From: an uncultured beta proteobacterium
Lineage (GTDB): Bacteria; Pseudomonadota; Gammaproteobacteria; Burkholderiales; Rhodocyclaceae
NCBI GenBank assembly: GCA_903917505.1
Contig: CAIXAY010000117.1
Span: 1 to 17,488, forward strand
Direction of reading: 5' to 3'
Length of the DNA: 17,488 nt
The notes under the pieces were generated by a model. The model was given only the letters and a program-made list of their open reading frames with translations. It searched no databases and was not told the DNA's origin. Below, in pieces: positions 17,232-17,488 of the stretch; the first letter of the stretch is position 1, and each line of letters begins with the position of its first letter. The position numbers were made by a program, and so were the translations under genes.

Positions 17232-17358
17232 ACGGTTTCTTCCCTAAAACTACGTTGTCGCGAATGAGACCGATTCCTAAAATGCTGTTCGAAGCCGCTG
17301 TTGCGGTTTCATCGACAACGTTGCTAGCCGGTCCAATTTCCAGGTATTTGCGCGCGTT
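17218..17358 (-). pseudogene. Possible coding remnant with hexapeptide-like pattern
   Basis: A 46-residue open stretch on the minus strand ends at TAA (17218-17220), overlapping the LysR 3' end by 14 bases. It has a bulky hydrophobic residue about every six positions (IGPASN, VVDETA, TAASNS, ILGIGL, IRDNVV, LGKKPF). That is reminiscent of left-handed beta-helix acyltransferases. No start is visible, and a stop lies just upstream before the insertion-sequence end. The local base composition is clearly less GC-rich than the neighbours. It may be the decayed end of a transferred gene or chance. Confidence 0.25.
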
Positions 17359-17373
17359 TCACGCAACAGCGAA

Positions 17374-17488
17374 TGTACCGGCTCGCATTTCCTGGACACG
17401 GTTTTGCAACTCAGGCCGCCTTTCGTATGGCATAAGCCTGGCGGGCTTCAAGGGGTGACATGAAGTCCAGTTTTTCCAAACGCCAATG
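17374..17488 (-). mobile_element. End of an IS3-family (IS150-subgroup-like) insertion sequence, continuing beyond the window
   Basis: From 17374 the plus strand reads TGTACCGGCTCGCATTTCC, then TGGACA. This has the layout of IS150-type terminal inverted repeats, which start TGTAC and contain an ATTT then TGGAC pattern. The transposase end on the minus strand lies just inside it, as expected for the right end (IRR) of such an element. The other end and target duplication are outside the window and cannot be checked. The identification rests on recalled IS150 ends. Confidence 0.6.
17411..17488 (-). CDS. Transposase C-terminus (partial; IS3-family OrfB-like)
   Basis: The final 25 codons of a minus-strand gene end at TGA (17411-17413), and the gene continues past the window edge. 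The visible peptide, with HWRLEKLDFMSPLEAR followed by a short basic tail, fits the end of IS3-family DDE transposases, where an R-x-H-x-x-L region precedes an SPxE motif close to the C-terminus. It lies 37 bases inside the putative terminal inverted repeat. Too little is present to name the element. Confidence 0.5.
   Translation of the reverse strand, partial: HWRLEKLDFMSPLEARQAYAIRKAA

Noticed and set aside
17255..17458. Plus-strand 67-codon open frame at the right edge
   Set aside because: It crosses the putative IS boundary and is antisense to the transposase end; no recognisable protein.

Overview
The window is about 17.5 kb of GC-rich (roughly 65%) bacterial chromosome. The gene complement and order, the protein sequences and the codon bias fit a betaproteobacterium, perhaps of the Rhodocyclales type; the genus is not determined. 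It holds one seven-gene housekeeping operon, one glycine-cleavage operon and one accessory sugar-metabolism block. An insertion sequence starts at the right edge.

Left part (80-5964, minus strand). A tightly packed operon is read leftwards from a divergent intergenic region: rnm (PHP phosphatase/RNase AM), yciO, a site-2 (M50) protease homologue, trpS, scpA, scpB and rluB. Gaps are 8 bases or less, or the genes overlap. scpA and scpB overlap by 188 bases across a 12-bp tandem repeat that is translated in two frames. The operon ends in a strong hairpin resembling a dispersed repeat.

Middle (5965-10907, plus strand). The 418-base divergent region holds a hairpin, promoters in both directions and a complete tandem glycine riboswitch followed by an intrinsic terminator. 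The riboswitch leads into gcvT, gcvH and gcvP, the T, H and P proteins of the glycine cleavage system. A long inverted repeat with a T-run lies between gcvT and gcvH and may attenuate or process the message.

Right part (11006-17231). A minus-strand LysR regulator and a SnoaL/NTF2-like gene are divergent from a plus-strand operon of four genes: an SDR dehydrogenase, a xylose-isomerase-like TIM-barrel enzyme, DhaK and DhaL. A second LysR gene of the same GcvA-like clade follows. The four enzymes suggest oxidation of a polyol to a ketose, phosphorylation of that ketose, and isomerisation or epimerisation. The kinase subunits are split as in the PTS-type enzyme, but no DhaM is in the window. The substrate is unknown, and this is the least explained and most interesting block.

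Right edge (17232-17488). A lower-GC stretch may contain a decayed coding remnant. At 17374 the terminal inverted repeat of an IS3-family (IS150-like) element begins, and the transposase C-terminus is encoded on the minus strand through the window end.
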